From Fumia sp045645505 (GTDB lineage: Bacteria > Bacillota > Clostridia > Oscillospirales > Ruminococcaceae), in NCBI GenBank assembly GCA_045645505.1, contig JAZRIW010000005.1, positions 124,001 to 188,000 on the forward strand: DNA of 64,000 nt. Reading direction: 5' to 3'. Of the stretch, positions 8,395 to 15,889 are shown piece after piece. Position 1 is the stretch's first letter. Every line of letters starts with the position of its first letter. A program made the position numbers and the translations under genes. The notes beneath the pieces were generated by a model. The model was not told the DNA's origin and did no database searches. It saw only the letters and a list, made by a program, of their open reading frames with translations.

Positions 8395-9429
8395 TTATTC
8401 TAAAATAACACCTTCGTCACTTTCTACGAGTTCGCCGAGGATATAAGCGTCTTCACCTGCAGCTTTTAAGGTTTTCAAAGCTAAATCAGCATCTCCTTTG
8501 GCAACACAAGCAATCATACCAACACCCATATTAAAGGTGTTGAACATATCGCGTTCAGGTATATTGCCGGTGCGTGCAATGAGGTCAAATATAGGGAGAA
8601 TTTTTACATCACTGCGTTTAATTTTCGCAGAAAGACCTTTTTTGAGTGAACGGGGAATGTTTTCGTAAAATCCTCCACCTGTAATGTGAGACACCGATTT
8701 AACGGTAACTTTATCAAAGAGTTCAAGCATAGGTTTTACATAAATTTTTGTGGGAGTGAGCAAAGTTTCACCCAAGGAAGCACCTAAGGTATCTATATAT
8801 GTAGAAAGGTCGATTTTTTCTATGTTGAAAACTTTACGCACTAAAGAAAAACCATTAGAATGAACACCGGAAGAAGGTAATGCAATAAGCACATCTCCGG
8901 GTTTTTGGGTTTCATTGTTTAAAATTTTACTTTTATCAACGACACCTACGCTGAAGCCTGCCAAATCGTATTCGTCAGCGGGATAAAAACCGGGCATTTC
9001 TGCGGTTTCACCGCCTACAAGTGAACAGCCGGCCTGTAAACAACCTTCTGCAACACCGCTTACTATATCGGCAACTTTCTCAGGGACATTTTTGCCTACA
9101 GCGATGTAATCAAGGAAAAATAATGGTTTTGCGCCACAGCAGATAATGTCATTTACACACATAGCAACACAGTCAATACCGACAGTGTTGTGCTTTTCCT
9201 GCAAAAATGCGAGTTTAAGCTTGGTGCCTACGCCATCAGTACCTGAAACCAAAACAGGTTTTGTGATTCCTTCAAGGTCCAATTCAAAAAGACCTCCGAA
9301 GCCTCCGAGTCCGGTAAGTACTGAATCTGTAAGAGTTTTTGCAACGTGGCTTTTCATAAGCTCAACTGCTTTGTATCCTGCAGTGACGTCAACGCCTGCT
9401 TTTTTATAACTTTCGCTAAAACTTTTCAT
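8395..9429 (-). CDS. purM: phosphoribosylformylglycinamidine cyclo-ligase (AIRS)
   Basis: Converts FGAM to AIR with ATP. 344 residues from the chosen ATG (MKSFSESYKKAGVD); an upstream in-frame TTG at 9447 coincides with the ribosome-binding sequence GAAAGG and is rejected. Family features: AGVDVTAG near the N-terminus, GLGGFGGLFEL, SGTDGVGTKLKLA, CVNDIICCGAKPLFFLDY, GGETAEMPGFY and ITGGGFYENIPR. It lies 19 bp downstream of purF. Confidence 0.96.
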   Translation of the reverse strand: MKSFSESYKKAGVDVTAGYKAVELMKSHVAKTLTDSVLTGLGGFGGLFELDLEGITKPVLVSGTDGVGTKLKLAFLQEKHNTVGIDCVAMCVNDIICCGAKPLFFLDYIAVGKNVPEKVADIVSGVAEGCLQAGCSLVGGETAEMPGFYPADEYDLAGFSVGVVDKSKILNNETQKPGDVLIALPSSGVHSNGFSLVRKVFNIEKIDLSTYIDTLGASLGETLLTPTKIYVKPMLELFDKVTVKSVSHITGGGFYENIPRSLKKGLSAKIKRSDVKILPIFDLIARTGNIPERDMFNTFNMGVGMIACVAKGDADLALKTLKAAGEDAYILGELVESDEGVILE

Positions 9430-9448
9430 TTTATTTCTACCTTTCAAA

Positions 9449-10858
9449 TTATTCTTTACCTGTCCAGCAATAGGTGCAAATCTTATCAGCGGGTAAACCT
9501 ATTGCTTCAATCATACCTTCTAAAGTCTGATAACGGAGTGTGGTGAAATTAAGTTTTTCACAGATTTTTTTAACCATTTTCTTGTATTGTGTGGTTTTGC
9601 TATCGGAATATGCTGATAAGTCCTTAAAATCATCACTATCCTCAAGTTCCGCTATTACTCGTCTTGTGATAAGCTCAAGTTCGGAAGTGGTTCTTGAGAA
9701 ATTGAGATATTTACATCCAAATAATACGGGTGGACAAGCAGAACGGATATGCACTTCTTTTGCACCACTCTGGTACAGGAAATCTACTGTTTCACCCATT
9801 TGAGTTCCGCGTACAATTGAGTCGTCTATAAAGAGCAAACTCTTGTCCTTGATAAGAGAACTGATGGGGATAAGCTTCATATGAGCTGCCAAGCTTCGCA
9901 TAGACTGTTTTTTTGGCATAAAACTTCTTTGCCAGGTGGGGGTATATTTTATAAATGGTCTTGAAAAAGGGATTCCAGAATAATTCGAGTAACCAATTGC
10001 ATGCGGCACACCTGAATCGGGAATACCTGCTATAAAATCAATATTTTTATAGTTGTCGTTTTGTGCTAAAATTTTTCCGCAACGATAACGCATTTCTTCA
10101 ACGTTGACATTTTCATAATTAGAAGTGGGGTATCCGTAATATGTCCATAAAAAGGCACAAACCTTCATATCATCAGAGGGTTTACGGAGAGTTTCGACCT
10201 TTTGTAAGTCGATAAAAACTATTTCTCCTGCTCCTAATTCTCTGTCAAAAGTATATCCTAAATTTAAGTATGACGACGATTCAAAGGAAACGCAACGCGC
10301 GTTGTGCTTTTTGCCAAGTATTACGGGGGTACGTCCTTTTTTATCTCTGGCTGCATAAATTCCTTCAGAGGTCATTATAAGAATTGACATTGAGCCTTCA
10401 ATTTGCTCCTGCGCATAACGTATTCCTTCTGCGATAGTTCCTTTTTTGTTTATGAGGGTTACAACAAGCTCGGTTGCATTAATTCTGCCACCGCTCATTT
10501 CCAAAAAATGCAAATCGCTGTTTGAAAAGGCTTTATCTATAAGTTCCTTTTCGTTATTTATACGTCCTACGGTTACAATCGCAAAACTTCCCAAATGTGA
10601 CCTTGCGATAAGAGGCTGTGGTTCATTGTCGCTGATACAGCCGATACCCATATTTCCTTCCATTTCATAGACATCTTTTTCAAATTTGGTACGAAACGGA
10701 GAGTTTTCAATATTGTGAATTGCGCGTTGGAAGCCGAGTTCTCTTTTGTAAACTGCCATACCGCCACGTCTGGTACCTAAATGGGAATGATAGTCAACAC
10801 CGAAGAATAAGTCCATTACACAATCTTCATTTGAGATTACACCAAAAAAGCCGCCCAA
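9449..10858 (-). CDS. purF: amidophosphoribosyltransferase-like protein with degenerate glutaminase domain
   Basis: PurF makes phosphoribosylamine from PRPP, the committed purine step. 469 residues, TTG start with AGGAGG 7 nt upstream. The PRTase domain looks intact (LLFIDDSIVRGTQ, about 341-353) and cysteines matching the Fe-S ligands of Bacillus PurF are present (C234, C375 or C382, and C461/C464 in CTYC). However, the protein begins MGGFFGV instead of MCGIxGI, so the N-terminal nucleophilic Cys is missing, and the HNGNLTN-like oxyanion segment reads VGRINNEKEL. The glutaminase may therefore be inactive or ammonia-dependent. It may be a variant PurF or a regulatory paralogue; its position in the operon favours a purine role. 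Confidence 0.85.
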   Translation of the reverse strand: MGGFFGVISNEDCVMDLFFGVDYHSHLGTRRGGMAVYKRELGFQRAIHNIENSPFRTKFEKDVYEMEGNMGIGCISDNEPQPLIARSHLGSFAIVTVGRINNEKELIDKAFSNSDLHFLEMSGGRINATELVVTLINKKGTIAEGIRYAQEQIEGSMSILIMTSEGIYAARDKKGRTPVILGKKHNARCVSFESSSYLNLGYTFDRELGAGEIVFIDLQKVETLRKPSDDMKVCAFLWTYYGYPTSNYENVNVEEMRYRCGKILAQNDNYKNIDFIAGIPDSGVPHAIGYSNYSGIPFSRPFIKYTPTWQRSFMPKKQSMRSLAAHMKLIPISSLIKDKSLLFIDDSIVRGTQMGETVDFLYQSGAKEVHIRSACPPVLFGCKYLNFSRTTSELELITRRVIAELEDSDDFKDLSAYSDSKTTQYKKMVKKICEKLNFTTLRYQTLEGMIEAIGLPADKICTYCWTGKE

Positions 10859-10883
10859 AAAGATTCCTCCTTGTTATAATTTA

Positions 10884-11375
10884 TCAGTTAAGCTCTTTTT
10901 GAAGTTTAGCGTCTTTTTGATAAACTTCGTTAGCCATATCTTCTTTCATCTTCTGAAGTTTTTCACTTAAAGCATCATCATTTAAAGCTAAAATTTCCAA
11001 AGCGAGTATAGCTGCGTTTTTTGCACCGTTCAAAGCAACGGTGGCAACGGGGATACCTGACGGCATCTGAACGGTTGCAAGTAAAGCATCCAATCCTTCA
11101 AAGGAAGATTTTATAGGAATACCGATTACCGGCAAGGTGGTATGTGCTGCCAAAACTCCGCCTAAATGTGCAGCCATTCCTGCAGCTGAAATAATTACTC
11201 CGAAACCGTTAGCTTTTGCATTTTTGGCAAATTCACATGCTTTTTCAGGAGTGCGATGTGCGGACATTATGTGTACTTCGTTTTCAATATTGAAATCATT
11301 TAAACAATCGACACATTTTTTTACGATTGCCCAATCGCTGTCGCTTCCCATAATTACTGCTACTTTTTTAAGCAT
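10884..11375 (-). CDS. purE: 5-(carboxyamino)imidazole ribonucleotide mutase (PurE class I)
   Basis: Interconverts N5-CAIR and CAIR in purine synthesis. 163 residues with the family motifs MGSDSDWAIVKKC (9-21), SAHRTPEK, and GVIISAAGMAAHLGGVLAAH; the SDSDW and AHRTP segments bind the substrate. First structural gene of the operon; the ATG is preceded by GAAAGGAAG. purC, purL, purQ, purB and purK are not in this window. Expression is probably controlled by the leader frame and terminator just upstream. Confidence 0.97.
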   Translation of the reverse strand: MLKKVAVIMGSDSDWAIVKKCVDCLNDFNIENEVHIMSAHRTPEKACEFAKNAKANGFGVIISAAGMAAHLGGVLAAHTTLPVIGIPIKSSFEGLDALLATVQMPSGIPVATVALNGAKNAAILALEILALNDDALSEKLQKMKEDMANEVYQKDAKLQKELN

Positions 11376-11395
11376 AATATACTTCCTTTCTTAAG

Positions 11396-11423
11396 AACAA
11401 AAAAGCTGCGAAATTTCGCAGCT
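11396..11423 (-). terminator. intrinsic terminator (attenuator) in purE leader
   Basis: A perfect 20-bp palindrome, AGCTGCGAAATTTCGCAGCT, followed on the minus strand by TTTTTTGTT, lies between the purE promoter and purE. Its 5' arm begins 5 nt after the stop of the leader reading frame at 11429-11503. Placement in the leader of the operon points to attenuation. Confidence 0.85.
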
Positions 11424-11428
11424 ATACA

Positions 11429-11503
11429 CTAATCCCAACAAAACGCACTTGTCCCGATTGAAGAAATAATAAAACATTTTAATTCCTTACCGAGTAAAAA
11501 CAT
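11429..11503 (-). CDS. putative purE leader peptide (24 codons)
   Basis: A short frame starting ATG with GAGGTG about 6 nt upstream, encoding 24 residues that begin MFLLGKELK and end GTSAFCWD, then TAG. It begins about 30 nt after the expected transcription start of the purE promoter, and its stop lies 5 nt before the terminator hairpin, so a ribosome finishing or stalled here would cover the 5' arm and stop the hairpin forming. There is no run of one amino acid as in classic his/trp leaders; the peptide has two Cys and one Trp. Function is inferred from position only; coding has not been shown by conservation. Confidence 0.55.
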   Translation of the reverse strand: MFLLGKELKCFIISSIGTSAFCWD

Positions 11504-11540
11504 CAAGCGCACCTCATTTATTACAAATATCTACATTAAT

Positions 11541-11569
11541 ATATTACCTTAAAAATGAAAATTTTTCAA
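11541..11569 (-). promoter_or_regulatory. sigma-A promoter of pur operon
   Basis: TTGAAA, 17-bp spacer, TAATAT on the minus strand, about 38 nt before the leader frame and 165 nt before purE. No purine (G-box) riboswitch core could be matched between it and purE. Confidence 0.7.
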
Positions 11570-11627
11570 GGAATAAATTTCACAAATTGTAATTCGCAAA
11601 AAAAATCCTTTTGTGCATAGTGACATT

Positions 11628-13439
11628 TTATAGTTCTTTTATGGTTTCATAAAGTTTTTGGGCTGTTTCTTTGTTTATTTTTAAAGCTTCTGCAAGTTCT
11701 TTTTCAGTAGCTTCTTTTAAGGCTTTTTTAGTTTTGTATTTTTTCATAAGAGTATTAACTTTTTTAGGCCCGATTCCTTTAACAGATAAAAGATTGCTCT
11801 GATAGGTGGATTTTTTATGAAGTTTATGTTGATAAGAAATAGCAAAACGATGCACCTCATCCTGAATATTTGTGATGAGGGTAAAGGCTGATTTTGTTGT
11901 GGAAATGGTAATTTTATCATCTTTGTTTGTAATTGCATGAGTTCTGTGACGACTGTCCTTGACCATTCCGAAAAGTGGAATATCAAGTTTTAATTCTTCT
12001 AAAACGGAGGAAACGGCAGAAACATGACCTTTACCTCCATCTAACAGGATTAAATCAGGAAGTTTTGAAAAATCAGCATCATTATTTAAATATCTTGTAA
12101 ATCTGCGACGGATGACCTCTTTCATTGAGGCGTAATCATCCTGACCTGACACTTCTTTTATAGTAAATCTTTTATAATCGGATTTTAAAGGGCGACCGTT
12201 TTCGAAAACAATCATACCCCCTACTTTACCTGTTTCACCCCAGTTGGAAATGTCGTAAGCCTCGATATAGGTCGGAGTTTTCGAGAGATTTAAAAGTTTT
12301 GCAAGTTCCTCAAGTGCGGAAAGCTCTTTTGCGCTTCTGTTAGCTTTTAATGAGAGTTGTTCCAAAGCATTCTGATATGCCATTTCGATAAGTTTTTTGC
12401 GTTCGCTTTTTTGTGGCACTGAAGCGGTTATTGAATGATTGCTTTGGTGGGTGAGAAATTTTGAAAAAAGTTCCATATCCGGCAGCTTTTTATCGAGTAC
12501 CACAGCTTTTGGAAAATCGTCTGAATCTGCATAATATCGGGTTAAAAATTCATCCCGTAGTTCATCTAATGAATAAATTTCCTCGAAAAAGAAATGCTTT
12601 TTATCCAAAAGTCTTCCCTCTCTGAATTTTAAAATTACTGCACAGACGGTATTCTTGTTTTGAGCAAAACTCCACACATCAAGAGAACGATTTTCATTGA
12701 GTAAAACTGTTTGTGAAGCGGAAACTTTTTTTATAGCGGATATTTTGTCACGTAGTTTTGCCGCTTTTTCAAATTCTAAATTTTCTGCGGCAATTTGCAT
12801 ATCCTTTTTTATTTTATCCAAATCGAGATTTCCACCATTTTTGATATATTTTACAGCTTCATTTATAATTTCGTGATATTGTTTTTTTGAAATTTTACCG
12901 TTACAAATTCCCATGCATTGTTTTATATGAAAATTAAGGCAGGGACGTGTTTTTTTAAAATCCTGCGGAAATTTTTTTGAACAGGTAGGCAACAGGAAAA
13001 TTTTATTTACTTTATCTACAGTTTCTTTCACAATGAAACCACTGGTGAAGGGGCCTATATGTGTGCCGGTTTCTTTTTTTTGAAGTGCAACTGAAATTCT
13101 TGGGTATTCTTCATCTGAAATATGAATATAGTGGTAACCTTTATCATCTTTTAATAAAATATTATATTTTGGAGAATATTCTTTTATAAGACTGCATTCA
13201 AGGATAAGTGCTTCAAATTCGGTTTTTGTTACTATATAATCAAAATCATCAACCAAAGAAACCATTTTACGGACCTTTTTGTTGTGGGAGGAGTTGGTGC
13301 GAAAATAGCTTACAACACGATTTTTTAACGCTTTTGCTTTACCTATATAGATAACTTCACCATGTTTGTTTTTCATAAGATAAACACCTGGTGATGTGGT
13401 TAAGCTCAGTGCTTTTTCTTTAAGTTTTATAATATCCAT
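11628..13439 (-). CDS. uvrC: excinuclease ABC subunit C
   Basis: Makes the two incisions around bulky lesions in nucleotide excision repair with UvrA/UvrB. 603 residues from the ATG preceded by TTTGGAGGAAAT; an upstream frame extension to 13490 runs through the ptsH terminator and is rejected. Domains: GIY-YIG nuclease (SPGVYLMKNKHGEVIYIGKA, about 15-34), a short cysteine-bearing segment CLNFHIKQCMGIC, the UVR motif (AAENLEFEKAAKLRDKI, about 210-226), RNase H-like 5' nuclease domain, and C-terminal helix-hairpin-helix (VKGIGPKKVNTLMKKY). It follows ptsH on the same strand but after a terminator. Confidence 0.97.
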   Translation of the reverse strand: MDIIKLKEKALSLTTSPGVYLMKNKHGEVIYIGKAKALKNRVVSYFRTNSSHNKKVRKMVSLVDDFDYIVTKTEFEALILECSLIKEYSPKYNILLKDDKGYHYIHISDEEYPRISVALQKKETGTHIGPFTSGFIVKETVDKVNKIFLLPTCSKKFPQDFKKTRPCLNFHIKQCMGICNGKISKKQYHEIINEAVKYIKNGGNLDLDKIKKDMQIAAENLEFEKAAKLRDKISAIKKVSASQTVLLNENRSLDVWSFAQNKNTVCAVILKFREGRLLDKKHFFFEEIYSLDELRDEFLTRYYADSDDFPKAVVLDKKLPDMELFSKFLTHQSNHSITASVPQKSERKKLIEMAYQNALEQLSLKANRSAKELSALEELAKLLNLSKTPTYIEAYDISNWGETGKVGGMIVFENGRPLKSDYKRFTIKEVSGQDDYASMKEVIRRRFTRYLNNDADFSKLPDLILLDGGKGHVSAVSSVLEELKLDIPLFGMVKDSRHRTHAITNKDDKITISTTKSAFTLITNIQDEVHRFAISYQHKLHKKSTYQSNLLSVKGIGPKKVNTLMKKYKTKKALKEATEKELAEALKINKETAQKLYETIKEL

Positions 13440-13448
13440 ATTTCCTCC

Positions 13449-13483
13449 AAAAAAATAAAGAGCGCCGCCTGAAAGACAGCGCT
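13449..13483 (-). terminator. terminator after ptsH
   Basis: Minus-strand 10-bp stem AGCGCTGTCT with AGGCGGCGCT (two G-U pairs), 3-nt loop, then TTTATTTTTTT, located between ptsH and uvrC. Confidence 0.8.
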
Positions 13484-13495
13484 TTTTCAAAAAGC

Positions 13496-13759
13496 TTATT
13501 CAGCAAAAGCTGATTCTACTAATTTTACCAAAGAGTCAACAACTTCCTGTTCATCGGGACCATCAGCAATAATTCTAATATCAGTTCCACCGATAATGCC
13601 GAGAGAAAGAACTCCTAATAAACTCTTTGCATTAACTCTGCGCTCTTCTTTTTCTACCCAAACAGAAGATTTGAATTCATTTGCTTTCTGAATAAAGAAA
13701 GTAGCGGGGCGTGCGTGTAAACCCACATGGTTTTTTACAGTTACATCTTTAATATACAT
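13496..13759 (-). CDS. ptsH: phosphocarrier protein HPr
   Basis: Phosphotransferase-system carrier that takes phosphate from enzyme I and passes it to sugar-specific EIIA. 87 residues. The active-site His lies in GLHARPA (His15 region) and the regulatory serine phosphorylated by HPr kinase lies in NAKSLLGVLSLGI (Ser46 region), so the protein could serve both in sugar transport and in CcpA-type catabolite control. The His distinguishes it from Crh. ptsI is not adjacent. It is transcribed from a strong promoter and ends at a terminator, probably monocistronic. Confidence 0.95.
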   Translation of the reverse strand: MYIKDVTVKNHVGLHARPATFFIQKANEFKSSVWVEKEERRVNAKSLLGVLSLGIIGGTDIRIIADGPDEQEVVDSLVKLVESAFAE

Positions 13760-13827
13760 AGATATTCTCCTATACTTTAAGTATTTTCTATTTAACTATA
13801 ATGGTTTTGCTTCCGTAAATTAATTAT

Positions 13828-13855
13828 ATTATAACACGCAAAAAAAGGTAGTCAA
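13828..13855 (-). promoter_or_regulatory. sigma-A promoter of ptsH
   Basis: TTGACT, 16-bp spacer, TATAAT on the minus strand, about 70 bp before the ptsH ATG. Confidence 0.75.
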
Positions 13856-13953
13856 CAATAAAAATAATGGAAAAAGAGCTTGAAGCGAAAATTCGGTTAC
13901 TTAGTGAAAAGTATATAATAATTTTCCACATATTTGTGCATTTTGCACAGTTT

Positions 13954-14670
13954 TTATTTGCTGAAATTTTCCGTTTCTTTTAAAGCTTCGAACATATCAG
14001 GGCGCTTTAATTTCGTTCTTAGTACAGATTGTTCAGTACGCCATTTATCTATATTTGCATGGTGGCCTGAAAGCAATACCTCAGGCACACGTTTCCCTTC
14101 CCATTCTTCGGGACGGGTATATTGAGGATATTCTAAAAGTCCATTCATATGGCTTTCTTTTTCAAAGCATTCGTCTGCCGCCAAAACTCCGTCGCAAAGT
14201 CTTACAACGCTGTCAATCAGCACCAATGCGCCAAGCTCGCCACCTGTTAATACATAGTCACCAATCGAGATTTCTTCATCAACGATTTTTTCAATAATTC
14301 GCTCGTCAATTCCTTCATAATGTCCGCAAAGGAGAAAAAGATGGGGGATTTCTCGAAGCGATAAAGCCTTTTGCTGTGTCAGGGTTTTACCCTGTGGTGA
14401 CAGATATATAACATAAGGTTTTGAATTTGATTTTTCAATAACATCAAGATAACACCGGTATATAGGCTCAGGTTGCATAACCATACCTTTACCCCCACCA
14501 TATGGGGAGTCATCTACTCTGTGATGCTTGGGGTCGGGGGAATAGTCTCTTATGTTATGACAGTAAATTTCAACTAAATTTCCTTTTAATGCACGACCTA
14601 TAATGCTTGTCTGAAGAACGGCCTCACACATTTCGGGAAACAGAGTTGCGACATCAATTCTAATCATCAA
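13954..14670 (-). CDS. trmD: tRNA (guanine37-N1)-methyltransferase
   Basis: Methylates G37 next to the anticodon with SAM, preventing frameshifts. 238 residues of the SPOUT (knotted) fold: start MIRIDVATLFPEM, GGGKGMVMQPEP, YLSPQGKTLTQ, and the SAM-knot CGHYEGIDERIIE followed by SIGDYVLTGGELGA. Two adjacent ATGs (14670, 14667) are possible. The start overlaps the rimM end by 11 bp, so the two are coupled. Unlike the common Firmicute order, no rplS follows; the next minus-strand element is the ptsH promoter. Confidence 0.97.
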   Translation of the reverse strand: MMIRIDVATLFPEMCEAVLQTSIIGRALKGNLVEIYCHNIRDYSPDPKHHRVDDSPYGGGKGMVMQPEPIYRCYLDVIEKSNSKPYVIYLSPQGKTLTQQKALSLREIPHLFLLCGHYEGIDERIIEKIVDEEISIGDYVLTGGELGALVLIDSVVRLCDGVLAADECFEKESHMNGLLEYPQYTRPEEWEGKRVPEVLLSGHHANIDKWRTEQSVLRTKLKRPDMFEALKETENFSK

Positions 14671-15166
14671 AAAGTCCCTCCAAAGGGCGTATTCTCATAA
14701 TTTTATTTTCTAAATCGGTTTCGATTACAACTTGAGGTATAGCGGGAATGTATCTGATTTTACCATCTTCAAACCTGATGTGGTAAACATCATTTGCACC
14801 GGTCTGGCTTACGTCAATGAGTTCACCATATGTCTTGGCACTATCATCAGCATCAATTATTTTAAGGCCTAAAAGGTCAGCAACGAAATAAGTTCCTTCC
14901 GGTAATTTTACATCTGCTTTTGAGATATATATTATCTTATTAACTATTGCCTGTGCTGCTTCAGGAGTGTCAATTCCTTCAAGATGCATAATTACAATAT
15001 TTTTATGGGGACGGGCAGAGCGAACCTTTAATGCTTTTCCGTCCAGAAAAACTTTTTTAAATTTTGTTGCAAAATCCGGAGTGTCACACCATGGCTGCAT
15101 ACGGAATTCGCCTTTAAGTGCATGGATTGCCACAATTTTACCAAGTTCCAATAAATCTTTACCCAT
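14660..15166 (-). CDS. rimM: ribosome maturation factor RimM
   Basis: Assists 30S subunit maturation around the S19-containing head. About 168 residues from ATG 15166 (MGKDLLELGKIVAIHALKGE); an in-frame GTG at 15178 is also possible, but the ATG has AAAGTGAG at good distance. The N-terminal RimM domain and C-terminal PRC barrel (FVADLLGLKIIDADD, then GELIDV) are visible. Own promoter at 15201-15230, co-transcribed with trmD. Confidence 0.94.
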   Translation of the reverse strand: MGKDLLELGKIVAIHALKGEFRMQPWCDTPDFATKFKKVFLDGKALKVRSARPHKNIVIMHLEGIDTPEAAQAIVNKIIYISKADVKLPEGTYFVADLLGLKIIDADDSAKTYGELIDVSQTGANDVYHIRFEDGKIRYIPAIPQVVIETDLENKIMRIRPLEGLFDD

Positions 15167-15200
15167 AAGGAAACTCACTTTCTATAAAAATTACATATGT

Positions 15201-15230
15201 ATTTTATCATTACAGTAATGGATATGTCAA
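15201..15230 (-). promoter_or_regulatory. sigma-A promoter of rimM-trmD
   Basis: TTGACA, 18-bp spacer, TAAAAT on the minus strand. The -35 lies right at the end of the T-tract of the upstream khpA terminator, separating rimM-trmD from the ylxM-ffh-rpsP-khpA unit. Confidence 0.7.
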
Positions 15231-15264
15231 ATAAAACTGCCCGAGTGCCATCAGGCACCCGGGC
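15229..15264 (-). terminator. terminator after khpA
   Basis: GC-rich minus-strand stem (GCCCGGGTGCC with GGCACTCGGGC, 4-nt loop) followed by AGTTTTATTT. Confidence 0.85.
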
Positions 15265-15283
15265 TAAAAAGTCAGGAAGTAAA

Positions 15284-15517
15284 TCAGTCGATTTCAACCA
15301 TAATTTTTTCATTGCGCTGTATAGCACAAGAACGCATAACAACTCTGATTGCTTTTGCAATTCTTCCTTGTTTTCCGATAACGCGTCCCATATCATCAGG
15401 AGCTACGTTTAAATGATAAACAATAATACCTTCTGCATTTGGTTCGTCAACAGAAACTTTAACAGCGTCTTTATTCTCTACCAAACCTTTGGCGAGAGTA
15501 ATTAATAAATCCTGCAT
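15284..15517 (-). CDS. khpA: KH-domain RNA-binding protein KhpA (YlqC)
   Basis: 77-residue single KH-domain protein. The RNA-binding GxxG loop is seen in GRVIGKQGRIAKAIRVV (about 43-59). In Firmicutes KhpA pairs with KhpB/Jag and affects cell elongation and division, probably by post-transcriptional control. It sits directly after rpsP, as in Bacillus (rpsP-ylqC), separated by a 75-bp structured gap, and is followed by a terminator. Confidence 0.93.
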   Translation of the reverse strand: MQDLLITLAKGLVENKDAVKVSVDEPNAEGIIVYHLNVAPDDMGRVIGKQGRIAKAIRVVMRSCAIQRNEKIMVEID

Positions 15518-15530
15518 GTTGGTTCTCCTT

Positions 15531-15583
15531 TGCGGTTTCTTTAGAAACTGTCACAGATATCCCGACAGTCGGGATAAACCGCA
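15531..15583 (-). promoter_or_regulatory. structured RNA-like gap between rpsP and khpA
   Basis: Within 53 bp there are an outer stem (TGCGGTTT with AAACCGCA) enclosing an 8-bp hairpin ATCCCGAC/GTCGGGAT (15559-15575), and alternative short hairpins GTTTC/GAAAC (15535-15548) and CTG/CAG. The outer stem and the GTTTC hairpin share bases and are mutually exclusive. It lies just ahead of the khpA ribosome-binding site and lacks a T-tract, so a processing or translation-control element is more likely than a terminator. Confidence 0.45.
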
Positions 15584-15592
15584 GTTACCAAA

Positions 15593-15835
15593 TTATTTAT
15601 CAGCGCCGATTTTTAAAATTTTCTTGACGGTATCAGTAGGTTGAGCACCATTAGCAATCCATTTGTTAGCTTTTTCAACATCTACATTGATAACGCTGGG
15701 ATTTTTAGTAGGGTCATATGTGCCGATTTCCTCGATAAATCTTCCGTCTCTGGGATATCTGGAATCCGCAACAACGATACGGTAAAAGGGAGCTTTCTTT
15801 GCACCCATTCTGCGCAATCTGATCTTAACAGCCAT
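15593..15835 (-). CDS. rpsP: 30S ribosomal protein S16
   Basis: 80-residue small-subunit protein, start MAVKIRLRRMGAKKAPFYRI, followed by VVADSRYPRDGRFIEEIGTY, the S16 signature. GGAGGTG ribosome-binding sequence. It lies between ffh and khpA, the normal Firmicute order. Confidence 0.98.
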   Translation of the reverse strand: MAVKIRLRRMGAKKAPFYRIVVADSRYPRDGRFIEEIGTYDPTKNPSVINVDVEKANKWIANGAQPTDTVKKILKIGADK

Positions 15836-15889
15836 TCTTACACCTCCTGTAATTACTCTCTATCTACAATCTGCGTTTGCAGTTTGCAA

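Noticed and set aside
11376..11560. Purine riboswitch upstream of purE
   Set aside because: No match to the conserved junction and loop sequences of the G-box; a leader frame and terminator explain the region better.
13440..13490. Longer N-terminus for uvrC
   Set aside because: The extension is read through the ptsH terminator stem and the ATG at 13439 has a good GGAGG.
13935..13949. TGTGC/GCACA hairpin after trmD as terminator
   Set aside because: The stem is only 5 bp and its T-run lies on the plus strand, the wrong side for trmD.
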